DNA of 64,000 nucleotides from Ottowia sp. (GCA_020853585.1 JADYYQ010000145.1:1-64000), one strand, 5' to 3'; shown: positions 9,126 through 19,121, counted from the first letter of the stretch. Notes: a model not told the origin generated them from the sequence alone. A program made the numbers and translations.

Positions 9126-9986
9126 TTAATTTGGATAATGGCCGGTCTGTGCCATATGCATTAAACGACGAATGCGTTCTTCGGTGGCAGGGTGGGTAGA
9201 AAATAAATGAGCGAGGTGCTTACCCGAGAGTGGGTTAACGATCATCATTTGCGCTGTTGCTGGGTGTTCCTGGGCAGTTGTAAAGGGTGCTGCGGATGCG
9301 CCTTGTTGTAATTTATGTAAGGCGTAAGCCAATGCTTCTGGGTCGCCGGAAATTTCGCCGCCCAGTCGGTCTGCCTCATACTCACGTGCGCGCGAAATAG
9401 CCATTTGAATCAACATAGCAGCCAAAGGTGCCAATATCGCGAGCAGTAAACTTGCAATGGGATTAGCGGGTCGGCCATGCTCATCACGATGACCAAAAAA
9501 CAAAGCTACATTTGCGAGAGCAGAAACAGCGCCCGCCATCGTTGCGCTGATGGTGGAAATTAAAATATCGCGATGCTTGATATGACTGAGTTCATGCGCC
9601 ATCACACCACGTAATTCACGAGTAGACAATATGCGCAAAATGCCGGTGGTGACAGCGACTGCTGCATGTTCAGGATTGCGTCCTGTGGCAAATGCATTCG
9701 GTGCTTCTTCGTTAATGATGTAGACCGCAGGCATAGGTAACTGGGCGCGGTGCGCCAACTCTGCCACCATTTGGTAAAGCTGAGGAGCGCTACTTGCATC
9801 CACTTGTTGCGCGCCATACATGGAGAGCACCATTTTATCGGAAAACCAGTAGCTGAAAAAATTCATGCCCCCGGCAAATAACAGCGCCAGCAGCATACCT
9901 TGTTGGCCGCCTAACCATGCGCCGAACAGACCAAATAAAGCGGTGATCGCCGCCATTAGGATGGCCGTTTTTGCCCAATTGAACAT
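9126..9986 (-). CDS. htpX: Membrane zinc protease HtpX
   Basis: Inner-membrane M48 metalloprotease that degrades damaged membrane proteins. Two N-terminal transmembrane helices, the zinc-binding HELSH with H131, E132 and H135, further helices near 150-200, and the third-ligand region AREYEADR. The start at 9986 (M-F-N-W-A) is preceded by GGAGA at good spacing and gives 287 residues, the family length; the frame continues upstream to 10103 but overlaps fmt. It lies 13 nt after the fmt stop, so they are probably cotranscribed. Confidence 0.95.
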   Translation of the reverse strand: MFNWAKTAILMAAITALFGLFGAWLGGQQGMLLALLFAGGMNFFSYWFSDKMVLSMYGAQQVDASSAPQLYQMVAELAHRAQLPMPAVYIINEEAPNAFATGRNPEHAAVAVTTGILRILSTRELRGVMAHELSHIKHRDILISTISATMAGAVSALANVALFFGHRDEHGRPANPIASLLLAILAPLAAMLIQMAISRAREYEADRLGGEISGDPEALAYALHKLQQGASAAPFTTAQEHPATAQMMIVNPLSGKHLAHLFSTHPATEERIRRLMHMAQTGHYPN

Positions 9987-9999
9987 GACTTTCTCCGAC

Positions 10000-10998
10000 T
10001 TAAGAGCGTTGCAGATGGGGTGGATGTGCCGAAAATTCAAGGACATCACCGATCGCAAGAGGAAATCCTTGTAAAAATGCGCGTGCAGATAAGCGTTTTC
10101 CACCCGGTTTTTGTAATTCCGTTAAACGCAGTACGCCGCTTGCGCAAGCGACATCGATACCGTCTTCATTCACTGCGAGCACCGTGCCCGGGGTGCCATG
10201 ATGGTCAGCTGCGTGGGCCGTGGCTTGCCAAAGTTTAATATTTTGCCCATGTATGAGGGTTCGCGCTCCAGGGTTGGGATTAAATGCCAAAATGCGGCGC
10301 ATCAAGAGGGTAGCGGGTTGGGAAAAATCGAGTTGTGTTTCTTCTTTACTAATTTTTTCCGCATAGCACAGACCTGTTTCGGGTTGCGGCGTACTGTGTA
10401 AGCGCGCGCCCGTTGCCAATGTTTGCAGTGCGCTTACAACCATCTGTGCACCCAAATCAGCAAGACGGTCATGGACCTGCGCACTGGTGTCATATGTATC
10501 AATGGTCAGCGTTTCCATACTGATGATCTGACCCGTATCGAGTCCAGCGTCCATTTGCATCAAGCTAATACCCGTGTGTGCATCTCCTGCTTCGATGGCG
10601 CGTTGGATGGGGGCAGCGCCCCGCCAGCGCGGCAGCAAGGAAGCGTGAATATTTAAGCAGCCGTAGGTGGGGATCGTGAGCACTTCTTGCGGCAAGATTA
10701 GGCCGTAAGCGGCGACGACCATGATGTCGTGAGGCGTATTGCGTAGTGTGGCAATGGCTGCTCTGGCATCGTCGCCATAGCGGCCTTCTTTGCGTAGTGA
10801 CTGAGGTTGAAGACAAGGGAGTTCATGCGTCAACGCATACTGTTTAACCGGACTCGGCAGCCGTTGCATGCCCCGATTGGCGGGGCGATCAGGCTGAGTT
10901 AACACAAGAGGTATCGCAAAACCGGCCGCATGCACGGCGCTTAGTGCATGCGCTGCAAAAACGGGGGTGCCGGCAAAAATAACACGTAAATTTTTCAT
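10000..10998 (-). CDS. fmt: Methionyl-tRNA formyltransferase
   Basis: Formylates initiator Met-tRNA with 10-formyl-tetrahydrofolate. N-terminal Rossmann start [11 protein letters not shown], conserved QPDRPANRG, and the catalytic [15 protein letters not shown] region, then the C-terminal tRNA-binding barrel. I choose the ATG at 10998 (M-K-N-L-R-V), which matches the family N-terminus, over one 18 bases upstream. Its usual partner def is not adjacent: it is at 44237, beside dprA, so the ancestral dprA-def-fmt cluster has been split. Confidence 0.95.
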   Translation of the reverse strand: MKNLRVIFAGTPVFAAHALSAVHAAGFAIPLVLTQPDRPANRGMQRLPSPVKQYALTHELPCLQPQSLRKEGRYGDDARAAIATLRNTPHDIMVVAAYGLILPQEVLTIPTYGCLNIHASLLPRWRGAAPIQRAIEAGDAHTGISLMQMDAGLDTGQIISMETLTIDTYDTSAQVHDRLADLGAQMVVSALQTLATGARLHSTPQPETGLCYAEKISKEETQLDFSQPATLLMRRILAFNPNPGARTLIHGQNIKLWQATAHAADHHGTPGTVLAVNEDGIDVACASGVLRLTELQKPGGKRLSARAFLQGFPLAIGDVLEFSAHPPHLQRS

Positions 10999-11019
10999 AC
11001 CAACATCATCGAACAATCA

Positions 11020-12606
11020 TTAGATGGAAGGAGGGATATCGCAGTTTCCGTTTGGCGGTAACAGTGCCCATGTGACCTCGGCACCGGGTAACCCAGGTGC
11101 GATCGCTGGCAATACTAACTTGGATTGCTGTTGTGCGCCGGGAAAGCGTGCCAAAATTTCTGGTGTGGGTTGCAATAGCACCATCCCGCATGCAGTCACT
11201 TGCGCGGGTGTAATCCAGGGGGCTGTTGCGAAATCACCTTCAGTGAGGACATGGGGTGTGCTGGGCGCGTAAAAGCTGATCACCCCTGCTTCCCAGATAG
11301 GTCCTGCAACAATGCGTAGCGCTTGATGTGGGACATGCGCTTGCCAACCTTGCACGACTTGGGTAGCAAGGGCTTGCGCTGGGTAAATAGCGCGAGCGGA
11401 TTTATGCGAGATGGTGTAGTAGATTGCACTACCTTTGATTAAAAAAGCGGCTGCGACGAGTAATTGAAAGAATACCCAAGCGTACAACCAGCGGCGATGA
11501 AAGAATACATTGGCACGGGAGGCGAGTTGATATACCAGTAAGGGTGCGAGCAGAGGGAGCATGGCACTACTCCACATGGGCTCGAGCGTTTCACCTGTTA
11601 GCCCGATAAGTAAAGCTAAGCACAAGGGCCCTAAGCCCATGATAAATAAAAATCGTGAGTGATAGGTGTGTGCGTCAGCGTGCTGCACATTGTTAGTGAG
11701 TTTGCCCGAATGCGCACTCGCACAGTGGTCGTGTGTGCGTGGCGCCGGGGTATGTTCGCCTAATTTTTGCGATAGACCTCGACGTGCAGCCCATGCTGCG
11801 CAAGTGATTGTGACGATATGCGCAAGTAAGACCATGCCAATAAAAGAGGCAAAATGGATGGCCCATGAAGACTTTGATGCTTCTTGCCCTAATCGCTCGC
11901 TTACGTAGTGCAGCGGACCAAAGTGATGACGCGCTAACCAGATAAGATGTGGCCCAAACACCAGAATGCCAGCGAGTACCCCAAACCATATAGGTCGCAG
12001 CTGTAGCCGCGCACGGCAAGACTGTGTGCTTAATATAAATAGAATAGCGCAGGGGATGATTAAGATCGCGGTATATTTTGCCAGCAACGCTAAGCCAAAC
12101 ATGGCACCTAATGCAAACCAATCACGAATACGTTGATAGGTGATGGCTTCATAAAAGAGCGTTAAGCTCCACGCCCAAGCGGGGATTTGTGCGACATTGT
12201 GATTAAAGTTGACTGCCCATAGTTGGTAAAACAGGCTGGTTGCGCTAAGCAATAAAGCAATAATAAGTAACTTGGGCGCAAGTATTTTTTTTCCTAAGCG
12301 AGCAATCGCCCAGTAAGTTAGCGCGATGGAGGCTGCGCTTGGCAAGACCAAAGCCAGTTGAGTTTTCCCTAAAAGCCATTCCGATCCAGCGAAAATCCAT
12401 GCGGGTAAAGGCGGGTGCTTATAGTAACCCCATTGTGGCGCTAAGCTCCAAGCATGCATTTCCACTACATCGAGCCCAGGCGGATAGCCCGATATCAGTG
12501 GCACACAAGTCCATACCAATAATTGAAAAACAATGAGCCCTAGTAGCCAGTATTGTGGAGATATAACGGGTGCGGTGAGATGAGAAGGTGAGCGTAGAAG
12601 ATGCAT
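11020..12606 (-). CDS. GT39/ArnT-like membrane glycosyltransferase
   Basis: 528 residues with about ten or more hydrophobic helices. The first external loop contains GLDVVEMHAW followed by YYKHPPLPAW, the pattern of dolichyl-phosphate-mannose mannosyltransferase-like enzymes (PMT_2, ArnT and relatives), where acidic residues of this loop act in catalysis. Such enzymes move a sugar from a polyprenyl-phosphate carrier to lipid A, another glycan or a protein on the outer face of the inner membrane. The GT2/GtrA operon at 45-47 kb could supply the donor, but the acceptor is not predictable. The gene ends 22 bases before fmt begins. Confidence 0.8.
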   Translation of the reverse strand: MHLLRSPSHLTAPVISPQYWLLGLIVFQLLVWTCVPLISGYPPGLDVVEMHAWSLAPQWGYYKHPPLPAWIFAGSEWLLGKTQLALVLPSAASIALTYWAIARLGKKILAPKLLIIALLLSATSLFYQLWAVNFNHNVAQIPAWAWSLTLFYEAITYQRIRDWFALGAMFGLALLAKYTAILIIPCAILFILSTQSCRARLQLRPIWFGVLAGILVFGPHLIWLARHHFGPLHYVSERLGQEASKSSWAIHFASFIGMVLLAHIVTITCAAWAARRGLSQKLGEHTPAPRTHDHCASAHSGKLTNNVQHADAHTYHSRFLFIMGLGPLCLALLIGLTGETLEPMWSSAMLPLLAPLLVYQLASRANVFFHRRWLYAWVFFQLLVAAAFLIKGSAIYYTISHKSARAIYPAQALATQVVQGWQAHVPHQALRIVAGPIWEAGVISFYAPSTPHVLTEGDFATAPWITPAQVTACGMVLLQPTPEILARFPGAQQQSKLVLPAIAPGLPGAEVTWALLPPNGNCDIPPSI

Positions 12607-12833
12607 GCTTGGATAAAAATAAGAAATGCCTATATGGGTAAAACGCGTTAATTGGCAGAAATAAATAGATGAATGGTGCGAAATATATCATTGTAAGTAA
12701 TATAATTCATTTTTCACGATATGTGACGGCGCGTGTTTGTTCCCTTTTGGGCACTTTTTTGATCATCGATGCGTATCCTCGATTTCTATCGTCACGGGTG
12801 ATGGTTTGGCGATAGCGTCACACTGCTGTTTTA

Positions 12834-13712
12834 TCAAGATTGGATCTGCCCATTAATCATGGTAATGGATTGGCCGCTGATCCATGGTTCATTGTCTAAA
12901 AATACCATTGATAAGCGCCCATCACGTTGTAGCGGAGTGCCTTGGCGAACACTGTAACCACGAATAGATGGTGTGCCATCTGGGAAATTTTGGGCTTGTA
13001 GTACACGGGCGATACAGGCGTTGGCGCTACCAGTGACAGGATCTTCGATAGGGAGTCCCTGTTGCATAAACAGCGCTCTAACCTCGTAATGGGTTGGACT
13101 GAATTGATCGTGAGCACCATAAAATGCAATACCTGTGACATCACAGACTTCGATAAGCTCACTCAATGCGTTGGCATTAATGCATACGGCAAGGCAGTCG
13201 CGCGCACTTTGCATACGTACGGTTAGCCAGCGAATACCCATATTGGCCACAATAGGTGGCGGTGTGAGTACACAGTCGTCACTTGCCAGAGCAGCTTGAA
13301 GGAGTGGATACAAAGTCTTATCCAAAGGGCGCAGTTCGGCGGCAGGGGCTCGAAAGGCAAGCGAACCCTCACCCATCATACGAATTGGGACAAGACCGAT
13401 ACCGCACTGTTGCACAATTTGTGTGGGCAATAGAGTTTGGATGCCTGTTTCAAGCAACGCATGCGCGGTGCCGAGTGTGGGGTGGCCTGCAAATGGAAAT
13501 TCTGCGCTGGGTGAAAAAATTCGAACGCGGTAATCTGCATGCGGGTCGGTGGGTGAGAGCACAAAAGTTGTTTCAGACAGATTGGTCCACCGGGCGATGG
13601 CTTGCATTTGGTCGTCAGTTAAGTTATCAGCATCGAGCACGACAGCTAATGGATTACCTTTGAATGGTATCTGGGTAAAAACATCAACTTGCTGAAAGCG
13701 GTGTTTATTCAA
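12834..13712 (-). CDS. PhzF-family isomerase
   Basis: 292 residues, full family length. N-terminal QVDVFTQIPFKGNPLAVV, the catalytic-Glu region NLSETTFVL, AGHPTLGTAHAL, and the second-lobe EDPVTGSANA are the standard PhzF/YddE signature (diaminopimelate-epimerase fold). PhzF itself isomerises a phenazine precursor, but most family members in bacteria without phenazine genes have unknown substrates. No phenazine genes are nearby, so no function beyond the family is claimed. Confidence 0.85.
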   Translation of the reverse strand: MNKHRFQQVDVFTQIPFKGNPLAVVLDADNLTDDQMQAIARWTNLSETTFVLSPTDPHADYRVRIFSPSAEFPFAGHPTLGTAHALLETGIQTLLPTQIVQQCGIGLVPIRMMGEGSLAFRAPAAELRPLDKTLYPLLQAALASDDCVLTPPPIVANMGIRWLTVRMQSARDCLAVCINANALSELIEVCDVTGIAFYGAHDQFSPTHYEVRALFMQQGLPIEDPVTGSANACIARVLQAQNFPDGTPSIRGYSVRQGTPLQRDGRLSMVFLDNEPWISGQSITMINGQIQS

Positions 13713-13774
13713 CTTAGCCCCTTTTTGAAATGTGTTTGGTTTAGCTCATTGCGTTATGCGACAGAAAAAGATCA

Positions 13775-14138
13775 TCACACTAAACGGTTGGCGATATAGG
13801 CGCGAAAGCGGCGTAGCCGTGGCAAGTGTAGATTAGCTTCTTCAACTGGTTCTAGCGATAAGCGCGAATCGGTCATGGTTTCGTTCAGTATATGAAGAAT
13901 AAAATAAGAGGCACCACTCAATTAAATGTATTATTGCGCCCCGCCCTTTGTGTGCGCCTTAAAAGCGCAATGATAGACGGGCGGTATGCATACGACACAG
14001 ATAAATCAGTAAGGCAATAAAGCGATCGGAGTTTGTCTTGAACTTGGCCGATGTTTTCTAAAAAGACAATGCATCGCGCAGTAATAAAGAAGCGTATATT
14101 GCGCGAGGGTTACTATCCTTATGTGTGCTTATGGTCAT
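13775..14138 (-). pseudogene. Frameshifted remnant of an unidentified small gene
   Basis: A good start is present at 14138 (AGGAG five bases ahead of the ATG), opening a 26-codon frame that stops at 14058 just after a T5 run. Shifting frame at that run continues sensibly (LENIGQVQDKL and on), and a second shift near 13925 leads to a final stretch ending at 13775 (DSRLSLEPVEEANLHLPRL). Together this looks like a protein of roughly 120 residues broken by two frameshifts. I do not recognise the family. Confidence 0.4.
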
Positions 14139-14257
14139 TGCGGCTCCTGTAGCGCGCCCTTGTTTAGCTCGCTGGTATCGATATAACAAATCTTAAGCGG
14201 GTATGTATAGTGGGTTTTGCTATTTCTGATGGTTAAGATAGTGTGCCTATTCTGTGC

Positions 14258-14286
14258 TTGCGTGGATGATCGATGGCCTTTATAAT
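14258..14286 (+). promoter_or_regulatory. Sigma-70 promoter of tRNA-Met
   Basis: TTGCGT (14258-14263), a 17-nt spacer and a perfect TATAAT (14281-14286). The predicted start is within a few bases of the tRNA 5' end at 14297. Confidence 0.75.
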
Positions 14287-14296
14287 TTGCGCCTTC

Positions 14297-14373
<77 letters not shown>

Positions 14374-14380
14374 ATATTTA

Positions 14381-15670
14381 TTAAACATCTACGCTGTCCC
14401 TTGTATTTTTCGCGGGGTCGTCCTTGTTTGGCATATGTGCTAAGCCTTTATTTGCAAGTAAGGCTTGGCAAAAGCCGACGAACGAGTGTCCTGTAAATCG
14501 CTTAACGCAACTCAAAAAAGCAAAGCCGCAACACAGCCCCATACTGCTAAAAAATAAATTGCCTCCCCAGGTGTAGCCAATCGCGACGATTTCTACGCCG
14601 ATGGTGTATATCAACATCGTGATCATGCTAAAGACGGCTGATACAGTGCCTTTTGCTACGGGTGTTGCGAACAGCGTAAGACGGGTTAATGCGGCATTAA
14701 TGATGCCCAGTCCTGCCGCGCAAATGGTCATGCCTATCACAAGCCAAATATATTGTTCGGGGGCAATTAGCATGGCAACCCAAGCACATAATAGGCCGAC
14801 TAGCAAAAGGGGGGTACCCACGTGAACTAAATGCTCCACCGGATAACGTTCCACCAGCTTTGCCACAATGATATTCCCCAGAATAAGTGCAGCAAAAACT
14901 GGAATTTGCCATAAGCCCAAGGCGATAGGCGACAGGCCTGCGTTAACCATCAATATAACGGGCGCTTGGCCAATCCACATTAGGGTAGGTAAAGAGGCAA
15001 AGCTGATGGCGAGCGTGCCCAAAGCAAAGCGGCGATGCGTCAATACGGCACGATAATCACTGGCAATCGATTGCCAAGAAAAAGGTAAGTTTGTGGCCAC
15101 GGGTGTGTGACGTGGCATAAAACGGTAAAGACCAAAAAATGAAATCAGTGAGATAGCCGCAATAAAGATAAATGTTGCGCGCCATGGCGCTATCGTAATA
15201 AAAATCGCGCCGGCCAGCGGCCCGATTAACGGTGCAATCAATGCCACATTGGCCATCAGTGCGGTCACTTTGACTGCGGTGGTTTCATCAAATGTTTCTT
15301 GAATTGCAGCGTAACCCACAGCGGTAATAAAACACAGACCAAATCCTTGGATAACGCGCAAGATAAAAAACTGCTCAATCGTGTTAACCACCAGTGTAAG
15401 TAAACAAGAGAGCGTAAATAAAAGTACGCCTGTTAACAGTACAGGACGTCGCCCTATTCGGTCTGAGAGGGGACCTAAAAGCCATTGGAGTGCTGCTCCT
15501 CCCAACAAGTAGGCGGTCATGGCCGTGGGCACGCTGGATACTTGCGCGTTAAATTCATGAATAACGGCGAGCATGCCGGGCAAGATCATATCGTTGCCGA
15601 TATAGGTGCTAAATTCAAAAAGAACAAGGGCAAGAGGGAAAAGAAGCAAATGCTGTGTACGTTGTGTCAT
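14381..15670 (-). CDS. mdfA: MdfA-type multidrug efflux MFS transporter
   Basis: Twelve-helix major facilitator proton antiporter that expels lipophilic and cationic drugs. The N-terminus FEFSTYIGNDMILPGMLAV corresponds closely to E. coli MdfA, including the acidic residues equivalent to MdfA Glu26 and Asp34 (here E19 and D27). The motif A region LSDRIGRRPVLL and motif C region ALIAPLIGPLAG are intact. At 429 residues it is slightly longer than MdfA because of a C-terminal tail. The closeness to an enterobacterial protein and its place beside a tRNA gene suggest acquisition by transfer, which is an inference. Confidence 0.88.
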   Translation of the reverse strand: MTQRTQHLLLFPLALVLFEFSTYIGNDMILPGMLAVIHEFNAQVSSVPTAMTAYLLGGAALQWLLGPLSDRIGRRPVLLTGVLLFTLSCLLTLVVNTIEQFFILRVIQGFGLCFITAVGYAAIQETFDETTAVKVTALMANVALIAPLIGPLAGAIFITIAPWRATFIFIAAISLISFFGLYRFMPRHTPVATNLPFSWQSIASDYRAVLTHRRFALGTLAISFASLPTLMWIGQAPVILMVNAGLSPIALGLWQIPVFAALILGNIIVAKLVERYPVEHLVHVGTPLLLVGLLCAWVAMLIAPEQYIWLVIGMTICAAGLGIINAALTRLTLFATPVAKGTVSAVFSMITMLIYTIGVEIVAIGYTWGGNLFFSSMGLCCGFAFLSCVKRFTGHSFVGFCQALLANKGLAHMPNKDDPAKNTRDSVDV

Positions 15671-15906
15671 GAAAGGACTCGTGTCGTTATTTTGTAATGC
15701 GCTCTGATCTGGCGAGTGATAAATATGCCAAGCAAAATAGTGCTTTGGATCGAGACGGATATTATTGTTGTGAAACGGTTTGCTACAGCAGCGACCGCTG
15801 CTAGGGGCGCTAAATCTATCAGGCCCGCCAGACTAATCTACGCATACAAACCAGGCAGATTTGCCAAAGTTCGAATAGAGAAAGGTGTAAGTGACTAAGC
15901 AAGTGA

Positions 15907-16566
15907 TTAACGTAGTTGACTGCGTAAGCCCGGCCAAGAAGGTGTTAGCGCTGGTACAAGGGAGAACAAGTCTAACGTATGTCGTACGCTGTGGTCAACT
16001 AGCTCAGCGATGGATTGGGGGTGATGATAAAAAGCGGGCACGGGTGGAAATATAATGCCGCCCATTTCGGTGACAACGGTCATATTGCGCAAATGCACAA
16101 GATGAAGGGGCGTTTCTCTCACCATTAAGACCAAACGGCGGCGTTCTTTTAAGATAACGTCGGCTGCGCGGCTAATTAAATTGTCAGCAATACCGTGCGC
16201 AATCGTAGCGAGGGTTTTCATCGAGCAGGGGGCAATAATCATGCCCTCTGTCGCAAATGATCCGCTGGCAATAGTTGCGCCGATATCTTTTACGGCATGC
16301 ACAACATCAGCCATCGCTTCGATACTGGCACGGTCCATTTGGAGTTCGTGTTGAATATTGAGCCACCCTGCGGGTGAAATCAATAAATGCACCTCGATTT
16401 CTGAGAAGCTGCGCAAGTACTGCAATATACGCACGCCATAGACTGCGCCAGAAGCACCTGTAATGGCAACAATCAAACGGCGTAGATTGTGCGAGTCGGG
16501 GAGAGACTGCTGTACAACTTGCTGCACTTCCCCATCTCTGTGTTGAGCAGTATTCGATGTGCTCAT
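15907..16566 (-). CDS. ubiX: Flavin prenyltransferase UbiX
   Basis: Makes the prenylated FMN cofactor of the UbiD decarboxylase in ubiquinone synthesis. RRLIVAITGASGAVYGVRIL is the FMN-binding N-terminus; APCSMKTLATIAHG and RRRLVLMVRETPLHL are family hallmarks. The frame is open upstream to an ATG at 16674 (255 codons) but conserved sequence only begins near 16490. I prefer the ATG at 16566 because AAGAG precedes it and nothing precedes 16674. Either start gives an unusual N-terminal tail, which is encoded by one copy of a dispersed repeat (16533-16648). It is the last gene of the hemA-prfA-prmC-grxD-ubiX block. Confidence 0.88.
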   Translation of the reverse strand: MSTSNTAQHRDGEVQQVVQQSLPDSHNLRRLIVAITGASGAVYGVRILQYLRSFSEIEVHLLISPAGWLNIQHELQMDRASIEAMADVVHAVKDIGATIASGSFATEGMIIAPCSMKTLATIAHGIADNLISRAADVILKERRRLVLMVRETPLHLVHLRNMTVVTEMGGIIFPPVPAFYHHPQSIAELVDHSVRHTLDLFSLVPALTPSWPGLRSQLR

Positions 16567-16648
16567 AGACTCTTGCGTAGCCCCCGCCTTTTGCGTTCCT
16601 TCTGCATTGATTGGATCGCGTTCGCGAAACTGTGCCGTGGTCTCGGGG
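16533..16648 (+). repeat. Dispersed repeat, copy A (overlaps ubiX 5' end)
   Basis: Shares with copies B (20963) and C (31899) a first block of about 33 bases (ATCTCTGTGTTG, then GTAYTCGA and TGCTCAT) and a distal block with GATC, GCGTTCGCGAAA and TGTGCCG. It is the most diverged copy and runs antisense through the extended ubiX reading frame. Confidence 0.65.
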
Positions 16649-16700
16649 ATGTCGCCGGGTGTGAGATGGGTCATGCGTGCGCTGATTGAGTCAAGAGGGC

Positions 16701-17009
16701 TTAAGACTGTAACAGCGCTTGCAGTTCACCACGCTCAAACATTTCTCTCATGATGTCAGATCCACCAATAAACTCGCCATCGACATATAACTGTGGAATG
16801 GTGGGCCAATTTGAGAACGTCTTGATACCTTGGCGTAAGGTTTCATCTTCAAGTACGTTGACGGTATAGGGCTGGGTAACACCACACGCTTTCAGAAGCT
16901 GTATTGCTGCGCCAGAAAATCCACACATTGGAAACTGTGGCGTACCTTTCATAAACAATACGACGCGATGGCTTGATAGGAGTGTTTGAATCTGTTCTTG
17001 CGTGGCCAT
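16701..17009 (-). CDS. grxD: Monothiol glutaredoxin Grx4
   Basis: 102-residue CGFS-type glutaredoxin that carries [2Fe-2S] clusters and takes part in iron-sulfur cluster delivery. The active site CGFS follows KGTPQFPM; WPTIPQLYV and GGSDIM form the glutathione-binding surface. A strong AAGGA ribosome site precedes the ATG. It sits in the conserved order between prmC and ubiX. Confidence 0.96.
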   Translation of the reverse strand: MATQEQIQTLLSSHRVVLFMKGTPQFPMCGFSGAAIQLLKACGVTQPYTVNVLEDETLRQGIKTFSNWPTIPQLYVDGEFIGGSDIMREMFERGELQALLQS

Positions 17010-17051
17010 GTTTTTCCTTTTAAAAGTCGTATTTTAACTAATTTTGATAAA

Positions 17052-18032
17052 TTATTTTAACCATGTGCCACCTGAGATACGCGGTAAGCCGGCCCAATCA
17101 TGGGCACAAAATAGGTCACAAAATCCTGCTTCTTGTAGTAGTGCATACACTGCCTCTGCTTGATCGTAACCGTGTTCCAGTAATAGTTGGCCATTATTGC
17201 AAAGATAGTGGGGCGCGCCCACGATAATCTGTCGGAGTGCGCTCAGCCCATCATGGTGATCGGTGAGTGCTGCGATCGGTTCAAAACGTAGATCGCCTTG
17301 CATCAAATGCATGTCATTAGCAGCAATATAGGGTGGATTAGAAACAATCAAATGAAAGTGACTGGGCGTTGGGCGTTGCCCAGATGGGGTCGCTGTATTA
17401 AGCGAGTCTAATGATGTTATCTGGTCTACGGCAGAGAGTGCGCGTTTGTTTTTATATGTTATGTCTGCGCGGGCATTGTCCTCGTCGGCATGCAAGGCTT
17501 TATCTTTTTTAAGGATAGGTAATGCATCCCACCATGTGCCTTGATAAAAAAGAGGATGCTGCGCAGTCGGTAGTAGACGTTGAGCGTTTTCTGTAGCGAT
17601 GGCAAGTGCAGTGGCCGATAGATCGGTGGCCACGATGGTGGCGTTCGGTAAGTGGTGTGCGAGTGTAATCGCAATCGCCCCACAACCCGTACCTAGCTCC
17701 AGAATATGGGGTGTGTGAATCGCTTGTACAGACAGTAAGGCACGTTCGACTAAGCCTTCTGTTTCGTGACGTGGAATTAATGTTGCTGGACTGACCAAAA
17801 ATGTCAGGCTAAAAAATTCACGTTGCCCCAAAATATAAGCAATAGGTTCGCCCTCCAAGCGGCGTGTCACATAAGCTTGAAATGTATCCGCTTGCATGGA
17901 TGTAAGGGGTGCGCTATAGGTGATTAGCTGACTGCGCGTTACATCGCACGCGTACATTAATAGCAAACGTGCGTCTCGGGCAGATAGGCCCTGCGCGCAA
18001 GCGTAGGCAAGGTGTTGATCCGTGCTTAACAT
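17052..18032 (-). CDS. prmC: Release factor glutamine methyltransferase PrmC, with insertion
   Basis: Methylates the Gln of the GGQ motif in release factors RF1 and RF2, using SAM. N-terminal helical domain, SAM motif ILELGTGCGAIAITLA, and the catalytic SNPPYI. The protein is 326 residues against about 275-280 usually: an extra hydrophilic stretch of roughly 45 residues (starting near KKDKALHADED) sits between the central strand and SNPPYI. The insertion contains no recognisable domain and probably forms a surface loop. It starts 9 nt downstream of its substrate gene prfA, the normal arrangement. Confidence 0.94.
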   Translation of the reverse strand: MLSTDQHLAYACAQGLSARDARLLLMYACDVTRSQLITYSAPLTSMQADTFQAYVTRRLEGEPIAYILGQREFFSLTFLVSPATLIPRHETEGLVERALLSVQAIHTPHILELGTGCGAIAITLAHHLPNATIVATDLSATALAIATENAQRLLPTAQHPLFYQGTWWDALPILKKDKALHADEDNARADITYKNKRALSAVDQITSLDSLNTATPSGQRPTPSHFHLIVSNPPYIAANDMHLMQGDLRFEPIAALTDHHDGLSALRQIIVGAPHYLCNNGQLLLEHGYDQAEAVYALLQEAGFCDLFCAHDWAGLPRISGGTWLK

Positions 18033-18041
18033 AATGCGTGT

Positions 18042-19121
18042 TTAAGCCTCGCCTAATGCGGCAAGTAAGTCGGCTTGATGTTCGGCCGCGAGCGCGTCAA
18101 GCAAATCATTAATATCACCATCCATCATGGCATCCATTTTGTAGAAGGTAAGGTTAATGCGGTGATCGGTGATGCGTCCTTGCGGAAAATTGTAGGTGCG
18201 AATGCGGTCACTGCGATCGCCTGAACCGATTAGATTTTTCCGGGTGCTGGCTTCTTTTTCTTGTTGCGCTCGCCGTTGTTGGTCGGTAATGCGCGCCGCG
18301 AGCACTTTCATGGCTTGATCACGATTGCGGTGTTGACTACGGTCATCTTGACACTCCACCACAATGCCTGTGGGTAAATGGGTAAGCCGTATGGCCGAGT
18401 CTGTTTTATTCACATGCTGTCCGCCCGCACCTGAAGCACGGAAAGTATCAACGCGTAAGTCAGCCGGATTAATCGCAATTTCGGCGACTTCATCTGCTTC
18501 GGCGAGTACGGCAACCGTGCACGCAGAGGTATGAATGCGCCCCTGCGTTTCGGTAGCGGGCACGCGCTGTACACGATGTCCCCCTGATTCAAATTTCAGA
18601 CGCGAATAGGCGCCTTGCGCAATCACACGAATAATGATTTCTTTATAGCCGCCTAAATCGGAAGGCGAGGCACTGATTACTTCGATTTTCCAGCGTTGAC
18701 GCTCGGCAAAGCGCGTATACATACGTAGCAAATCACCGGCAAATAAAGCGCTTTCGTCACCCCCGGCGCCGGCACGAATTTCTAAAAATAAATTGCGATC
18801 ATCATTAGGATCGCGTGGTAGGAGTAATCCCTGTAATGTTTTTTCGAGTGCTTCCATCTGCGCTTTGGCCGTGTGTATCTCTTCTTCAGCAAAAGCGCGC
18901 ATATCAATATCGTTGAACAATGCTTGGGCGGTGGCTAAGTCATTGTGCGCATGCTGCCACAACGCATATTGCGTGACGACTGGATCGAGTTCGGAGTGTT
19001 CGCGTGTGAGTTTGCGGTAGACATTCATATCGCGCGTAACGGTTTCTTCGGATAGTAAACGGTTTAATTCGTTGACTCTCAAAGCAAGCTGATCCAGCTT
19101 GGTTTGCATACTTGGTTTCAT
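18042..19121 (-). CDS. prfA: Peptide chain release factor 1
   Basis: Recognises UAA and UAG and triggers peptide release. The tripeptide anticodon is PAT (in VPATETQGR), which is RF1; the GGQ motif is in [11 protein letters not shown]. The frame is open far upstream to 19487, overlapping hemA, but the start at 19121 (M-K-P-S-M) gives 359 residues and the family N-terminus. hemA lies just upstream and the pair is conserved in proteobacteria. Confidence 0.97.
   Translation of the reverse strand: MKPSMQTKLDQLALRVNELNRLLSEETVTRDMNVYRKLTREHSELDPVVTQYALWQHAHNDLATAQALFNDIDMRAFAEEEIHTAKAQMEALEKTLQGLLLPRDPNDDRNLFLEIRAGAGGDESALFAGDLLRMYTRFAERQRWKIEVISASPSDLGGYKEIIIRVIAQGAYSRLKFESGGHRVQRVPATETQGRIHTSACTVAVLAEADEVAEIAINPADLRVDTFRASGAGGQHVNKTDSAIRLTHLPTGIVVECQDDRSQHRNRDQAMKVLAARITDQQRRAQQEKEASTRKNLIGSGDRSDRIRTYNFPQGRITDHRINLTFYKMDAMMDGDINDLLDALAAEHQADLLAALGEA

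Noticed and set aside
15787-15802. AGCAGCG/CGCTGCT hairpin between mdfA and ubiX
   Set aside because: 2-nt loop and no U-run; too short to assign a role.
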